A DNA stretch of 64,000 nt from Polytrichum commune. Its lineage: Eukaryota; Streptophyta; Polytrichopsida; Polytrichales; Polytrichaceae. Location: NCBI GenBank assembly GCA_950295325.1, contig OX485806.1, positions 52,197,169 through 52,261,168 of the forward strand. The letters run 5' to 3'. The notes under the pieces are model-generated. The model had not been told where the DNA came from and did no database searches. It was given only the letters and a program-made list of their open reading frames with translations. Shown in pieces: positions 9,834 through 21,579 of the stretch. The number at the start of each line of letters is the position of its first letter. Position 1 is the stretch's first letter. The translations under genes were made by a program, and so were the position numbers.

Positions 9834-12700
9834 CATTACAACAAATTGGGTATTTTGTGACTAGGGAAATGTGACTGGGGATGACTGGTGACTACATGAT
9901 GTCACATTTGGCCAAGCCTCGACCTTTGGGGGGGACGAAATTCAAAAATATGACTCGCAGTCATATAACACTGTAGTATTCGGCAAATGTACCATATATG
10001 GCGTATGGGAATGATGTGTGCCTTCATAGGGAACGACGGGGAACGTGTCTGGTGGATGCCCAATCATATGTGGCAATCACATTTTTCTGTGAGTCATGTT
10101 CTTTATTCACATTTTGACGAGGGCCATTTTTTTTCTTCCTTTTTTTGGGCAACCCTTGAAAATGTAAGCTGCCCTAGACGGGCCGCTTGTGTTTTTGCCT
10201 CATGACTCATTATCTAGTATTATGGTTTGGGGTATTTGTTTAATAATGACAAATTTTGGTCAAAATTAAGTACTTTTTGTTCTATAGTATGAACGGCAAT
10301 GAAAATTGGGAATGGCCCATGTTTATTTATTGAATAATTAATTGATTGATTTTTTAGGGAATATAGGGGGAAATTGGGGAGAAGTATTTAAAGTAATTAT
10401 TGCCAAGAGACCAATCTCTTTCTCGGACGGGGAGTCAATCACCGTCAGAGTTGCAATACTCTAAGTCATCTACCAATGCGTCGTCCGGTCCCTCTAGACA
10501 TTCTAATGCTTTAGCAACCACTCCTGGCCCCACTTCCACTGCATCGCCCAATATGGGTGTCTTTGGTACGAGATTGTCATATAAGCCCGTCACTTGCAAT
10601 CCGGGAAAATATGAAGTCCTGTCCAATGCTATGCATTGTACTTCATCCGTTCTCTACTGTTTGGAGAATACCCGAACGCCTATAGATTTCTTGCGCAAAA
10701 CAACTTCCCATCCACATTTGGCTACGTCACGTGCAAAATAAATTTGTTCGATGTGGAGAAGAAAGACAAATGATTGTGCAGAGTAAGGAATCAATCAGTC
10801 AAAGTTTACAATGGTGAAACCATAGTCATCGCGCTTCATGGTGGCCCCATCTCCCTTCATGTTTGCAACCACCCAATTGCAATAGAGGTTCACCACCTCA
10901 AAGTGTCCATAGTCTACAGATAGGATTTCCTCCACCTAGCCCACGTACTCCACCTCTATTGCCTTTGGATTTGTATCCTTCAGGTCCGAGCGAAATAGTT
11001 GTTGAAATGTTGCGGCTACTCCAGAGTCCATTGTTGTCAATTGCGCCTGTGCGCTTCGGACGCGGATGTGGTTTCCAAACGCATATATGGATCGATACGA
11101 CTTCATTTGATCTGATGGAGGTAACATCAAGGCCCTAATGTCTTGTTGTACCTCTTTAGTCTCTTCTTCTATGGCGCGCAACACTGTTTTTGGAAACCAA
11201 ATGTGAAAATCCTCGTCGTGCAACTCCGTTGGGTACACTACCCGCGCCTTCTACTTCTTGTGCCTATACTCGTGCCACTCACATTCGCGTCGTGACATGT
11301 CATCCTCGTGTTTCCTGCATGATAGACTAGTTATAGCCATGTACATGTTCGTACAAAAATCAAGTTTTAGTGCGACCGCTTTGGTCAACTTCCCGAGCTA
11401 ACGGCAAAATCTACATTGTCCGGAGATTTTGGATATAGCCAGTCACATCATTACCCGTGACTGGCTAAAATCACTAAGGGCAATCATAATTGCATACAAC
11501 TGTAGTCATAGGGTATGGACTGGAGTGTTGTTGTAAGAGAGGGGGTGCATGACAAGTTCTTCCCCCTAACATGAATTCACCTCCTCCACTCCTCCAGTGG
11601 TGCCACATTGTTTACCACGAACTCGTGCATCCATTGTTGAAGGTCGGGTGGGAGGCAACGTGTCCGCTTGCCACCTTCGAGGATCTCATCGTACATTGAT
11701 GGGTCTTCTTTGTCATTCCACACTCTTTGAGTGGTGACTGTATATTCTTGCATATACTCTGTGCAAAATCCCAATGCCTCAACTATGGCATAGCCTTCAG
11801 CCATGCAAGCCTCTGGTCGAGCACGGTTTCGGACGTACCCTTTTAGAGTTTTGAGGTACCTCTCTATAGGGTACATCCAACGTGTATGCACAGGTCCACA
11901 AATTTCCACTTCCTCCACGAGGTGCATAACCAGATGGCTCTTGATGTCAAAAAATGATGGCGGGAATTTTTTTTCCAACATGCATAGTGCTAAGGCTGCT
12001 TCGCCCCTCATCTCCTCTATTGCTGCGGGATCAATGGACTTAGCACATACCCTCCTGAATACATAGCTCAACATTATTATTGACGTCCAAACTTCCTTTC
12101 CCATTGTGTAGCGCACACATAGTGGCAACACTTGTTGCATGAGGACGTGATAGTCATGGGAATTCAGGCCTTTTATGTGCCCATCCACGTTTACGCGCTT
12201 CTTCAGCTAACCCACACAGTGGGTGGGGGTCGCAATGTACGCACTTGCTCCACAAAGACTTCACGCTCTTCTTTTGTCAGAACATACGAGGACCGAGGTA
12301 AAATGACGTTGTCTAGTTTTTTTTCTTTGTACGGGCCAAAAATGCTTGCGTATACCCGCCTCCTTCATGTTGAGATGAACTCCAAGTGTCAGTCAATCGG
12401 GATGTATTCGTCCTGTCATTTCCATGGGAAAACATTGTGGAAATCAAGACATGAACTCCCATGCAACACACATATACAAACAATGGATGTAGAAAACTTG
12501 TCATGTTCCACCTATACATGTATGCCGTGATCAAGATTTTTGATACAAAATTTTGTCAATACAAAACATGACTTGGTGTAGTCATGTTAGAGAACACATG
12601 ACGGAGTGTAGTCATTCCATGGATGGACTATTGGACGTCAGCCTACAACGCAGTGTGCGGGTTCAAAGAATAGTATGCATACAGTTTCTTCTCCTCCGCT
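9834..12700 (-). mobile_element. Remnant of a CACTA (En/Spm) DNA transposon
   Basis: The left end reads CATTACAACAAATTGGG, close to the usual CACTACAA terminus with one change. Both edges carry many short GTGACT/AGTCAT-type subterminal motifs (9865-10220 and 12560-12630), a CACTA hallmark. The inside encodes TNP2-like transposase pieces on the minus strand. The right terminus was not found; it may be lost or lie beyond the LTR inserted at 12989. Confidence 0.65.
10435..12340 (-). pseudogene. CACTA transposase TNP2, C-terminal part (DUF4218 then DUF4216), broken
   Basis: The best segment is 11577-12188: it carries KGLNSHDYHVLMQQVLP, FPPSFFDIKSHLVMHLVEE, GPVHTRWMYPIERYLK and GYVRNRARPEACMAEGYA. 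These are the conserved phrases of the DUF4218 region that follows the catalytic domain in TNP2-type transposases. Just upstream (12200-12340) the expected LTKEERE-type lead-in appears in another frame, so there is a frameshift. Downstream, 10936-11238 resembles DUF4216 (FHIWFPKTVL, then YRSIYAFGNHIRV, then a TMDSGV segment). The catalytic N-terminal half is missing. The product would have cut and joined transposon ends; this copy cannot be active. Confidence 0.8.
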
Positions 12701-12988
12701 TAGTGATATGTTTAAACTTAACGTGTAGTCTTTCCTGATCTGAGGTTTGATGCGTTCGATTGTTTCCCTGTTCAATTCATTTAGAAGACAAGTTATCCAT
12801 TAATACGGGTTACCATTTGAAGTTATATATATCCAAAACATTACTCAAAGTGTCTTATTTTACCCACATAACATAAAGAGTTAGTGTGCATATCAAAGAA
12901 CATGCTACAACCTAATTGGTTAAAAATGATAATGCCAATAAGATGTTATAGCAATGAGTAACTCCATATGGTAACCCAAACTAATAGG

Positions 12989-15482
12989 TGTGAGCCCAAT
13001 ATGGTGCTCACATGTTAACTCAATCACAAAAATTACTAAAACCTTAATATTGTGCTTTCTTGAATAGTAAAAAAGGTAAGAAAAAGGGCGAGGAGTTAAA
13101 ATCTAGATTAAATTGAGGTAAGCGGTGAGTTAGGAGTTATGCAAGGCAAAAGGCCTAGGAGAATTAATGGTGGGTCAAGTAAGTAGTTAAGTGTGAGTTC
13201 TAGGGGGAGGTAAAATTAACTAAGGGAATGGGGAAGTGGAGTCTTACAAAGGGAAGGGCCAAGAAAAGAGGCCTAACCCCGTTTTTCTTTTCGGGCGGCC
13301 CGAAAGATGTCGGGCAACGCGAGAAAAAAAGAGAAGCTCAGAAAGGAAAAGGAAAAAAATCTCATTATGCAAGAGTGAGGAGAGGAACCTCTAGAGCAGA
13401 GGCGAAACCCTGCCTCGGAGGGGATTGAGGCAAGAGAGAGGAGGGGCCATGCGGAAGCCCTACCGCCGAGAGTAAGGTAGCACTTCAGGGCGTTGTGGAG
13501 AACAACGGAAAAGAAAAAAAAATTGTGAGAATCGCTCGAGACCGGGTCGAACGGGTGTCGGAGAGACACACCATCACGGAGGATGGCTGGAGGCGGAGCA
13601 AGTTTTGTGCATCAGGGGAGAGGGAGTGAAGTAGCGGCACTGGCAAAGGGAAGGCATACATCGACGCGGGGCTTAGCTGGATCAATCAGTTGCTGTTCGA
13701 ATGATGGGTGAAGCGAGGGTTGTAAGAGCTATGCAACAAAGGGAGGCATCGGAGGAGCTTGGAAGAGATCGCCTTCACGGCTAATGTGAATCGACATGTG
13801 TGAGATCAAGCTAGTCGGTAAGCAAATCAAGGTAGGATGTGATAGGGAGTGGGGGTTTAGAAGTGGAGTAAGAGCGGGGATTAACTGCGTCAGGAAGGTC
13901 GAAAACTAGAGATCTAGGTCAGAGAGGAGGAACGAGGGAGTCTATGTCTTTCGAGAGATCGCTTCCGTTTTGAATGGCAACCTCGTTTCCCTCGTCAAGA
14001 GCCAGAACCGCCTGTGGGTTGGGAAACAAGTCTGCATTATCTCAGGGAGGAACCTCTGTCGTAGCATCTGGGTTGATAGGATTATGCACTAGAGGCGTCA
14101 AGGTGTTGCAAGCTGAGGATTCATGCATGAATTAAGTACCTGGTGTTGTATGGTCGGCATTGGACTGGTAAGAGCAAGTCTCAGTGTCAAGGATTGTTGC
14201 ACTTCGAAGGTCTCAATCCCCCTTGCTACCTATTGAGGTCTTGCCTCGATTGGAGTGACGGAGGTGTGAGTTAGTGACTGCAGTGCTACCGGGACCCAGT
14301 TAGCTTGAGAAGAGGAAAATACAGCTAATGCTAACTGCGGATCGAGAGGTCCTGCACTGAATTTTGGGGGGATGTTAGGAGCGGAAATCCCTATGAAGAG
14401 TCGGAAGCGGTGGATCAGTTGGGTTGTGTTACATCCTTGAACCAGTGGTTAGAGGGGGAAAAATCCTCAGGTGTGAAGCTAGTGGCGTTATAATTATTGG
14501 GAAATTTGAAGTCTTATATGTGGCGAGGAGAATTGACCAGGGACCAAGAAATATAGGAGTGGTGAGAGTAGGCAACGTGGTCAAAATTAAATGAATAGGA
14601 GAACTCACATCAATCTTGAGGGTAGGATCTCGTTAGGTAGTCATTCAGCTCAGGCAAAGCAGCAATCAGGAGGATCTGGGAACCCCGAACCTCGAATCAG
14701 GCGGCTTGGAGTTAGATAAGGTTGTAGTGTTGAGTCGGATGTCATTTGGTAAGGAACCAAAGAGGAGTTTGATGGCCGTAATGGGATTTTTTCCATGCTA
14801 CTGTGGTGAATTTGGTTGTATGCGATCAATAGGGTAGAGGGAGGGTTAGGTGTTTGGGGTGCCGGGTGCCGGGTGTGGGGAAAGAAGGGTGATGCAGGTG
14901 AAGACGAGGAGCTTTGTGAGGAGAGCAACACCAATTCGGACTACCAACTGCAACAAATCCCTACTATGCTGCCAACCGGTGCCGTCCAGGATGGAACTCG
15001 GAGCAGGGTAGGGGCGTGGAGGATGAGGACACCCGCAATGGGTCCCAGCGGCTAGCAATAGGAGGGACTCGCAGTCAAGAGGAGGACTGCAACAACGAGG
15101 GTGGTCCCAACCTTCTCATTAGTGCAGCCTAGTGCATGGACGGCTAGTAGAGGACAGTATGGGAAGGGCAATGCCATTCACAACTTTTAATCCTAGTTGG
15201 TGTGGTAAGTAACGCAGTAGAATTAACTGGAGGTAGGAAAGGTGGGGAAGGCTTATTTTCTTTCCATGAAACGATTGTTGTGAACTTGTGATCAATCATG
15301 ACAGAAGCTTTTGTAAATGCTTGTGCATTCTTAAAATAAAAAGGTGTTATACACACCACTTCTCCCCCTTCACATGGATTGAATTTGCACTTGCTTATGA
15401 GGATGTTAGGTTTAGGATGTGACACATGATCTCCCACCTGGACTAGGACACAATTGAAGGGTGGGGGTGATTGTGGCTCACA
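12989..15482 (-). mobile_element. Solo LTR, family B copy 2, reversed (TSD ATAGG)
   Basis: Starts TGTGAGCCC and ends GTGGCTCACA, with ATAGG on both sides (12984-12988 and 15483-15487). The family B blocks are present in reverse complement: GGTGTTATACACACCACTTC near 15343-15362, CCTGGACTAGGACACAATTG near 15437-15456, and the inverted hairpin block near 13287-13320. There is no coding interior. It inserted into AT-rich DNA, perhaps the edge of the CACTA remnant. Confidence 0.85.
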
Positions 15483-15487
15483 ATAGG

Positions 15488-16100
15488 ACTACGCCATTTA
15501 TGGTATTTAGTGTCACATGTGTAGTAGTGTCACTTACCCTATTTTGAGGCATGTGCTACATTACATTCATGATCAACAACTTCAGTATAAGTGTCCACTC
15601 TCATGACACTTGGCGTTCAAGTGCGCTTACTAATATTTTGGCATGAGTAAGTTCAATAATGTTACGAGGTGCATGCCTACGATACACAATGGCCTGCAAG
15701 TTGACTAAAATGTACACAAATGGCACTTGCCATTAGTATGCTCAGGAATATCTTCCTTTTGTAAGTTTTAAAATGTAAACACATGACACGTCTTGCCATT
15801 AGTACGCTCAAAAGTGTCTTCCCCTTGCATACTAAAACACAAGACTATCATCTAACGTATCCCAATGTACTACTCTACATGTCACAATGTAAATCATTTT
15901 TCTCACTTAAAGAAGTTACTTATTTTGATGAATAAAATCATATTAACATTTAATAGGCGTGACAATTTGAGACCTCTAGGCATCTAGTTTAGGCCCTTTG
16001 CAAATAATATACGTGACACTAAATAACCACAAATGGTTTAGGTATTTAGTGTGATTTGCAGTAAAAGTGTCTAATTAACTTACCTTAACTTAACTTAGTG
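15488..16100. other. Noncoding DNA between LTR and AAPT promoter
   Basis: AT-rich, with scattered GTGTCAC/GTGACACT phrases similar to those around the MITEs and CACTA edges. No gene or clear terminus is visible. Confidence 0.35.
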
Positions 16101-16142
16101 CTTCCAAGTGCAAATTAGATATTTCACTCAGCCATCGACAAC

Positions 16143-16357
16143 GGGCCAATCGGAGGCTCCCACGTGGCGGACGGCTTGGGGACGCGTCACGGGAGTGTGA
16201 ACTTAGGCCGGGCTCGTGCGTTTTGGCCTCTCTCCCTCTCGCTCTCAATCTCTCTCCAAAGCGAAAGCTCCTTCGCGGAGTGCACGCAAAACATTTGATT
16301 GAAGGAGCGTTCGAATTCTGGTTCGCGTTTGGTGGCAAGCTGAGGGAGGCAGCAGCC
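16143..16357 (+). promoter_or_regulatory. Proximal promoter and 5' UTR of the aminoalcohol phosphotransferase locus
   Basis: A GC-rich island stands out from AT-rich surroundings. It contains GGGCCAATCGG (CCAAT-type) at about 16143, a perfect plant G-box CCACGTGGC at 16160-16168, GACGCGTCACGG near 16182, and a pyrimidine patch (CTCTCTCCCTCTCGCTCTC) at about 16229-16260, just ahead of the ATG. These are common plant core-promoter features; function is inferred. Confidence 0.55.
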
Positions 16358-18286
16358 ATGGTGTACATCGGGAAGCATGGCGTTGACGCCTTGCACCGCT
16401 ACAAGTACAGCGGCATCGACCAATCCTACATGGCCAAATATGTGTTCCAGCCATTCTGGCTTGGGCCGTCAATTTCTTCCCCATGTGGATGCCGTAAGCT
16501 TCGCATCACTCGTTCCCTCCGTCGTTCCTGTGGGTTTAAATTTCTTTGTAAAACTTTTTAGCTGCCTATTACAAATTTTCAATGTTATGGTTGCAGATCA
16601 GCTCCAGCCTCCGGAGGAATTTAGTGTTGTTGTGGTGACGTCCTTAGCATCTGTAGAATGTCATAGATTCTACTGCAGCTTATTGTCCAGATCTCTAATG
16701 AGGTGAATTGTATTGCATTTGGTGATTCTGGCTCTGCTATTTTTGCGCTCTTCCAGTTCGAACATGGTACGTTTTTAATATGTATCATGATTTGGCCTTT
16801 TGATTTATTGTTCTCTTCTTACATAGAGCATCTGGCCCTCCTTATAAAATGCCAAATTTGATCATCTTGAAAGAGCTGCACTTGGAGTGTGTCGCAGTCG
16901 CCTGCACAGAGAACTTGACAATTCCAGACTATGTGGAATCTAGTAGAAATTTATGGACACTTCTACTCGGTCTTTATTAATTTATTCTTTGCAGCAGGAG
17001 CCCGAGAAAATTCGTTGTGGACTGTTTTGTTGTGCTTCCTATTCCTTCCTGTGGCTTCTAGCTCATAGAAATTCAGTTCTTTAGGTATGTCTGCCAAATC
17101 TGATAAATAGAAATGATGGCTTGATAAAATCTTAATGGTCATTATGGAAGGACTATATTTTTCAGATACCTTTTTAGCACATGTAGTGATGTTATTTGTG
17201 TTGTCGAGTTTCTCCACATCCGTGTCCTTCGTATTAGGAACATGATGCTGTTAGGATTGGGGCACAAAGCGCATTTTTTGAAATGTGTGTTGTTTCTGCC
17301 TTACATAGATGCATAAGAGCAAGGAGATTGCAAAATTTTGTTCATGAAGTACTACGTAGTGCCATTGTCCTGGTCAGAGTTCTGTTGGATTAGAGCCATT
17401 TGAAACAAGTTTAGTATATGTTAATGATTGAGAGGCCAGTAGACCAGCAATTCCTAATCTATTTTAGATTTTGAATGGATGTATTTACAAATGAGGCATT
17501 ATTCATCTTTTGTGGATGTGGTTGTGGCAGATCACACTGATGGGATTTTGTATGATATTGACTTCTGCCTTGCTGAGCTATGTAAGTTCTTGTTGCAGCA
17601 GTTTTATCAAACTTGGTTTATGCTAGTCATGTGGTAATATTGGTGATAAGCAAGGGTGATGGTGTTGTTATTGGATGTCAAATTTGTGCTGAACCTATTT
17701 TGGGCATTAACAGATATACTCTCCACACCTGGATGCACCAACTCCTCGGTGGGTCTACTTTGCACATGGCATCCTCCTCTTCATGTATCAGGTTGACATT
17801 TGAGACTCTTACTTCTCAAAGAATGGCTGTTAGTTGTCGTTGTGTATTGGGATTTGTATTGTGGAGTGTTCCTTGTATCCTTTTGTGAAGACTTTTTGAG
17901 AAGCATCTTAGTCAGAAATGTCTCAGCCAAACATCAAATTGGCTGAACTTTGGTTTGGTTATTGTGGTAGACTTTTGATGCTGTTGATGGCAAACAAGCT
18001 AGGCGAACAAATTTTTCCAGTCCTCTTGGAGAGCTTTTTGACCATGGTAAAACTTCTAAACAAGTTTGCAATTTCCTTTGTCTTGGCCTCTTAACTTATA
18101 GTTGCTCCTCAAAAGATTTCAGTATCTTACAATAGCCTTGGATTTGAATGAAAACTCAAGTACTCTTGCCTATGTCAAGAGGAAATCTTCTGCCATTGGG
18201 ATCGTTTTTGGCAGCTTGGTCATTTCTCATGGATGATGCTTTGTTGGGTGTGGTGAGGGACAGGTTGTGATGCACTAACATGCTCG
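16358..18286 (+). pseudogene. AAPT: Aminoalcohol (choline/ethanolamine) phosphotransferase, truncated after exon 6
   Basis: Exons: 16358-16493, 16757-16766, 17531-17581, 17714-17791, 17971-18046 and 18264-18286. The start context GCAGCCATGG fits plant initiation. The peptide begins MVYIGKHGVDALHRYKYSG, then ITLMGFCMILTSALLSY, DAPTPRWVYFAHGILLFMYQ and [20 protein letters not shown]. The catalytic CDP-alcohol phosphotransferase signature DGxxAR(x8)Gx3Dx3D is complete across exons 5 and 6. The enzyme makes phosphatidylcholine and phosphatidylethanolamine in the ER membrane (family knowledge). Exon 1 is one base short after QPFW: the conserved AVNFFPMWMP follows in the next frame. The remaining membrane-spanning exons are absent before a CACTA-like element. 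This is probably a pseudogene or gene fragment; an assembly error at the single base is possible. Confidence 0.88.
16757..16766 (+). other. AAPT: 10-nt micro-exon of the AAPT locus
   Basis: TTCGAACATG lies between a good acceptor (CTCTTCCAG) and a good donor (GTACGT). It restores the conserved residues between exon 1 (ending WMP with a 2-base overhang) and exon 3 (starting ITLMG), giving P-S-N-M where relatives have P-P-N-M. Phase and homology both fit exactly. Confidence 0.82.
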
Positions 18287-18787
18287 GTGAGTGACATTTA
18301 TCATCTATATGGCTCATATCTTCACTGGAATTGTTGGTATTGCTTCCCCTTATGAAAGATTACTTCTGAGTCTTGCATAATCCTGAATTGGAATCAAGCA
18401 ACAACATATTTTGTGCATCAAGTTGATGAAGCCAAGAGACATAGATGGTTGTTGAAAACCCCTGCAGAGCAACTTCTTGACTTCTATTGATCTACACAGG
18501 ACCAAACTCATTCATATAATGAGTCATATGACTTCACACAATCATATGTTCGGAGTCATATGACTACACATATTGCGTCGTGTGACTCACTCCAGTCGTT
18601 TATAGGCAGAATATGTTTGAGATGATTCTGCACATTCATATCAATCATTCCAGTCACATTGTGAAAGTCATATAACTCCGTGATGCCACAAAATGAAACC
18701 ACAGGTTCCACTGGCTCGGGATACATTGTTGGCTGGTTTTGATATCTTTGTGCATTTTACATGGTTGGACAGTTGCTTCTTTCACAG
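18287..18787. other. Junction between truncated AAPT and CACTA-like element
   Basis: No further AAPT exon is visible. From 18500 to 18680 there are repeated GTCATATGAC and GAGTCATATGACT palindromic motifs, like the subterminal repeats near 25720-26390. A CACTA terminus itself could not be found, so the left border is uncertain. Confidence 0.45.
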
Positions 18788-20542
18788 GCCGCAAATTTGG
18801 ATCGGCCGCCCACGCAGCTGGAGGTCGAAACCGAGCTTGCGACACCGGGAAAATCAGGCCGCAACCGTTCGTCGTCTTCAAGAGGGCCACTCTCAAATGC
18901 AAGAGCGGGAGATAGAGGCCTCGCAGATGTGCGGAGCGAGCTGCACAACTTCCAAGACAATGTGAAGGGGGAGTTGGAGGATATGAAGGCTATGGTGAAG
19001 CAGCTTCTCCACGAGGCGCAGAAGCAAAACACGGGGGACGGGATACCGCCAACTTCGTCGGAAGTGGGAACCACGGGAATGGAGGACGCGATGGCGCGCG
19101 AGTTGGCGCCCACGCCAGAAGTTGTTGCCATCCACGACCCCGTGTGCTTGCTATGAGCCCAAAATGGTTGCTCATATTTGTTTTATGTTTAGAATTTATT
19201 TAGAATTGTATTTGAAGTTGTTATTGAAGCAATTAAAAGTATAAAAAAAGTGAGGCTTGGTGTGGTTATGTTTTAGGCCTTAAGCTTATTTTGTGTGGTT
19301 AATTAGAAGCTTAGTGGCATTAGGAAGAGTTTTGGTTGAGTGAGTAGTGTTGGTGAGGCAAAGAGAAGTGCCTTGGATTTAAATGTTTGATTTAGAACAT
19401 GTTTGTGTTGGTTTAGGGGGTGAGGGTTTAGTGGATAGGATAAGGTCCTACTAAATAGGAGAATGTTAAGGGGTTTGTGGTCTTGGGTGCCCTCTCCTCC
19501 TCCTCGTTTCCTCTCTTCTTTTCTCTCTTCTTCCTCTCTCTCTCTTCTCTAGGATTTTAAGTTTTTAGAGCTCGGACGAATGCGGGACTTAGAAGGGACT
19601 TAGTGGAACTAGTGGAATTAGGTAGGGAAATTAGTTAGGGAATTAATGAGATTAGTGGAATTAGGTAGAGGGAATTAGTTAGGGGTTTTAAGTTCTAAGG
19701 TTGGGGCTTAATTAGCTACGGTGTGGCCGAGTTGGCAACTGCTACAGAGTTTGAAGGCTGTTGGGTGGCCGAGTTGGCAACTGTTACAGAGTTTGAAGGC
19801 TGCTGGTGTGGCCGAATTGGCCAACTAATACAGAGTTTGAAGGCTGCTGTGTAGCCGAGTTGGCAACTGCTACAGAGTTTGAAGGCTGCTGGGTGGCCGA
19901 GTTGGCAACTGTTACAAAGTTTGAAGGCTGTTGGGTGGCCGAGTTGGCAACTGTTACAGAGTTTGAAGGCTGCTGGGTGGCCGAGTTGGCAACTGTTACA
20001 GAGTTTGAAGGCTGTTGGGTGGCCGAGTTGGCAACTGTTACAGAGTTTGAAGGTTGTTGTGTGGCCGAGTTGGCAACTGCTACAGAGTTTGAAGGCTGCT
20101 GGTGTGGCCGAGCTTGGCCGAAGACCCGATTATCGGAATAAGTCGAAGACTGGGTATAAGCCGGGTAATGGCTAAGGGTATTAGGGGATTTAGTTTTCAC
20201 CTAAATTAGAGGGTGGACTAGGGGGATGAGATTTGGGAAATGAGTTGAGGGTTGGAGTGTGAATTAGTGTAGAGAGGAGGGGATAATAGAGAAGAGCATT
20301 TTTCAATGCTTGTACTCTTATTATGGAATAAATTGGTGTGCAAGATTTGATGGGAAATGTAATGGATTCTCACAAATTTGGTAAGATGGAGTTATGGAAA
20401 CATGAATGTGATATCCATTCCCTCACCCGGACTAGGACGCTTAAGGGTGGGTGGTTTGGCCTCACACTTGCCAATAGCCACAATTCGTAACGCCGATGTG
20501 ATCAATGCATCCGCAGCCGAGGTTGTGGATGTATCCCGTCAG
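18788..20542 (+). CDS. CACTA-like element accessory protein, coiled-coil exon (split by an LTR)
   Basis: The exon starts after the acceptor TTCACAG and is open to 19151, where a family A LTR is inserted. It resumes at 20472 and ends at the donor CAG/GTACGG (20542). Removing the LTR and one CTTGC copy rejoins the frame exactly (CL then PIATIRNADVINASAAEVV). The first part is polar; a heptad-like stretch LADVRSELHNFQDNV to KQLLHEAQKQN suggests a coiled coil. I do not recognise a named family. Its place beside NLS and DUF8039-like exons suggests the second (TNPA-like) protein of a CACTA transposon, which binds subterminal repeats. Not functional with the insertion present. Confidence 0.55.
19147..20471 (-). 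mobile_element. Solo LTR, family A copy 1 (TSD CTTGC)
   Basis: The element (19152-20466) starts TATGAGCCCAAAATGG and ends GGTTTGGCCTCACA, with CTTGC on both sides. Its right end, read in reverse, begins TGTGAGGCC and contains GCGTCCTAGTCCGGGTGAGG, the block that opens family B, so A and B are related and A lies inverted here. A 42-bp minisatellite occupies the middle. It interrupts the coiled-coil exon. Confidence 0.88.
19724..20122. repeat. 42-bp minisatellite inside LTR A1, about 9 units
   Basis: The unit begins GGCCGAGTTGGCAACTG, then CTACAGAGTTTGAAGGC and TGCTGGGT. Copies start about every 42 bp, with one longer variant unit near 19808. Because 42 is divisible by 3 and no unit has a stop in two frames, the array makes long artificial ORFs on both strands (for example 19784-20200 minus and 19806-20141 plus). 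Confidence 0.9.
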
Positions 20543-20554
20543 GTACGGGCTTTG

Positions 20555-20925
20555 AATTCATCCTTAGAACCTCATTGTTGTAGCAATTTTTTTCCGTCCA
20601 GTAGAAACATGCATCACTAATATTTATTTCATGTGAATTATTAGGACAAGAGGGCAAGTGGCAAGTCATTATAACAGACTTCAGTCCCATTCCAAATGAT
20701 TAAGACTCCTTGGAGTCATCAAAATGTGGCTTTCATTGTGACTCGTTGGAGTCATGTTCCAGCATTGTCACTCATTGGAGTCAAATTATTTGTGACATGT
20801 AATATCCATGTATTCATATTTAGAACCTCATTGTTGTAGCAATTTTGGTCCGTCCAGTGCAAACATGCATCATTAATACACCATTCATGTGAATTATTAG
20901 GACAAGAAGACAAATGGGAAGTCTA
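20555..20925. repeat. Direct duplication of about 112 bp flanking GACTC/GGAGTCA repeats
   Basis: The segment from CTTAGAACCTCATTGTTG to GAATTATTAGGACAAGA occurs at about 20560-20665 and again at 20818-20925, some 257 bp apart. Between the copies are four imperfect ACTCNTTGGAGTCA palindromes (20700-20790). The second copy contains the acceptor of the NLS exon, so the first copy carries a duplicated, diverged acceptor. Confidence 0.75.
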
Positions 20926-21069
20926 CGGAATGTGGGCACACTGGTTCGACTGCTGCAATCGACCTCCTGCTTAATACGACAACATATACTGGCAGCCAAC
21001 CTCCAACGAGAAAGGAGAAACCCGCGGCCAAGAAAAGGAAGTACGAGGCGGAGAAGCTATGGGCGGACT
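20901..21069 (+). CDS. CACTA-like accessory protein, NLS exon
   Basis: Opens after acceptor GAATTATTAG in the phase expected from the donor at 20542. It encodes a polar stretch, then KEKPAAKKRKYEAEK, a bipartite-like basic cluster that resembles a nuclear localisation signal, and ends at a TGA (about 21067-21069). A further acidic/basic piece (DNDENHEEPIPKRASKRTE) lies at about 21470-21530, just before an LTR insertion. Probably the continuation of the coiled-coil protein at 18788; inference from phase and composition. Confidence 0.45.
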
Positions 21070-21579
21070 GAAAGGCATGTCCCACCCGGTGTGCATTGGC
21101 AAGAAAGAAAGAGGTTCGCCTTCCAGCCGTCCGCCTATTATACTTGTTCGCATGTTATATATCTTTGCTTTGGCTGAAACATGCGACAAGGACCCGTAAC
21201 AATGTCAAATCATAAAACACGGATTGTATTTAGCATGGACTTGTTATAAAATGATGAAAACGACAATGAGAAGTCATAAGTAATCTTGTTTCATATGGAT
21301 GAGTCATAAATTTGTGACTTCTGTGTTACAGGGTTGTATCATAAGATATCCGATGTATCTAATAAGGAATTGTCATAAAACGTCGAATATAACACGGACG
21401 TGTCACATCCGTGGAAGGGGTATCCATAGGTTATGAAGACTAGAGTGTGTTAGGAACAACCTGTCAAATTGGATAACGATGAGAACCACGAGGAGCCTAT
21501 ACCGAAGAGGGCGAGCAAGCGGACAGAGTGTGAACCCTTTGAGTGGTCCACCACTCTGCGGGATCACTTTTAGTTAGAA

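Noticed and set aside
16377-16706. 109-aa ORF overlapping AAPT exon 1
   Set aside because: Runs in a shifted frame through an intron; the conserved AAPT frame and splice sites explain the region.
19784-20200. 138-aa minus-strand ORF with perfect peptide repeats, and the overlapping plus-strand ORFs
   Set aside because: Produced by the 42-bp minisatellite, whose length is a multiple of three; open in several frames, so not evidence of a protein.
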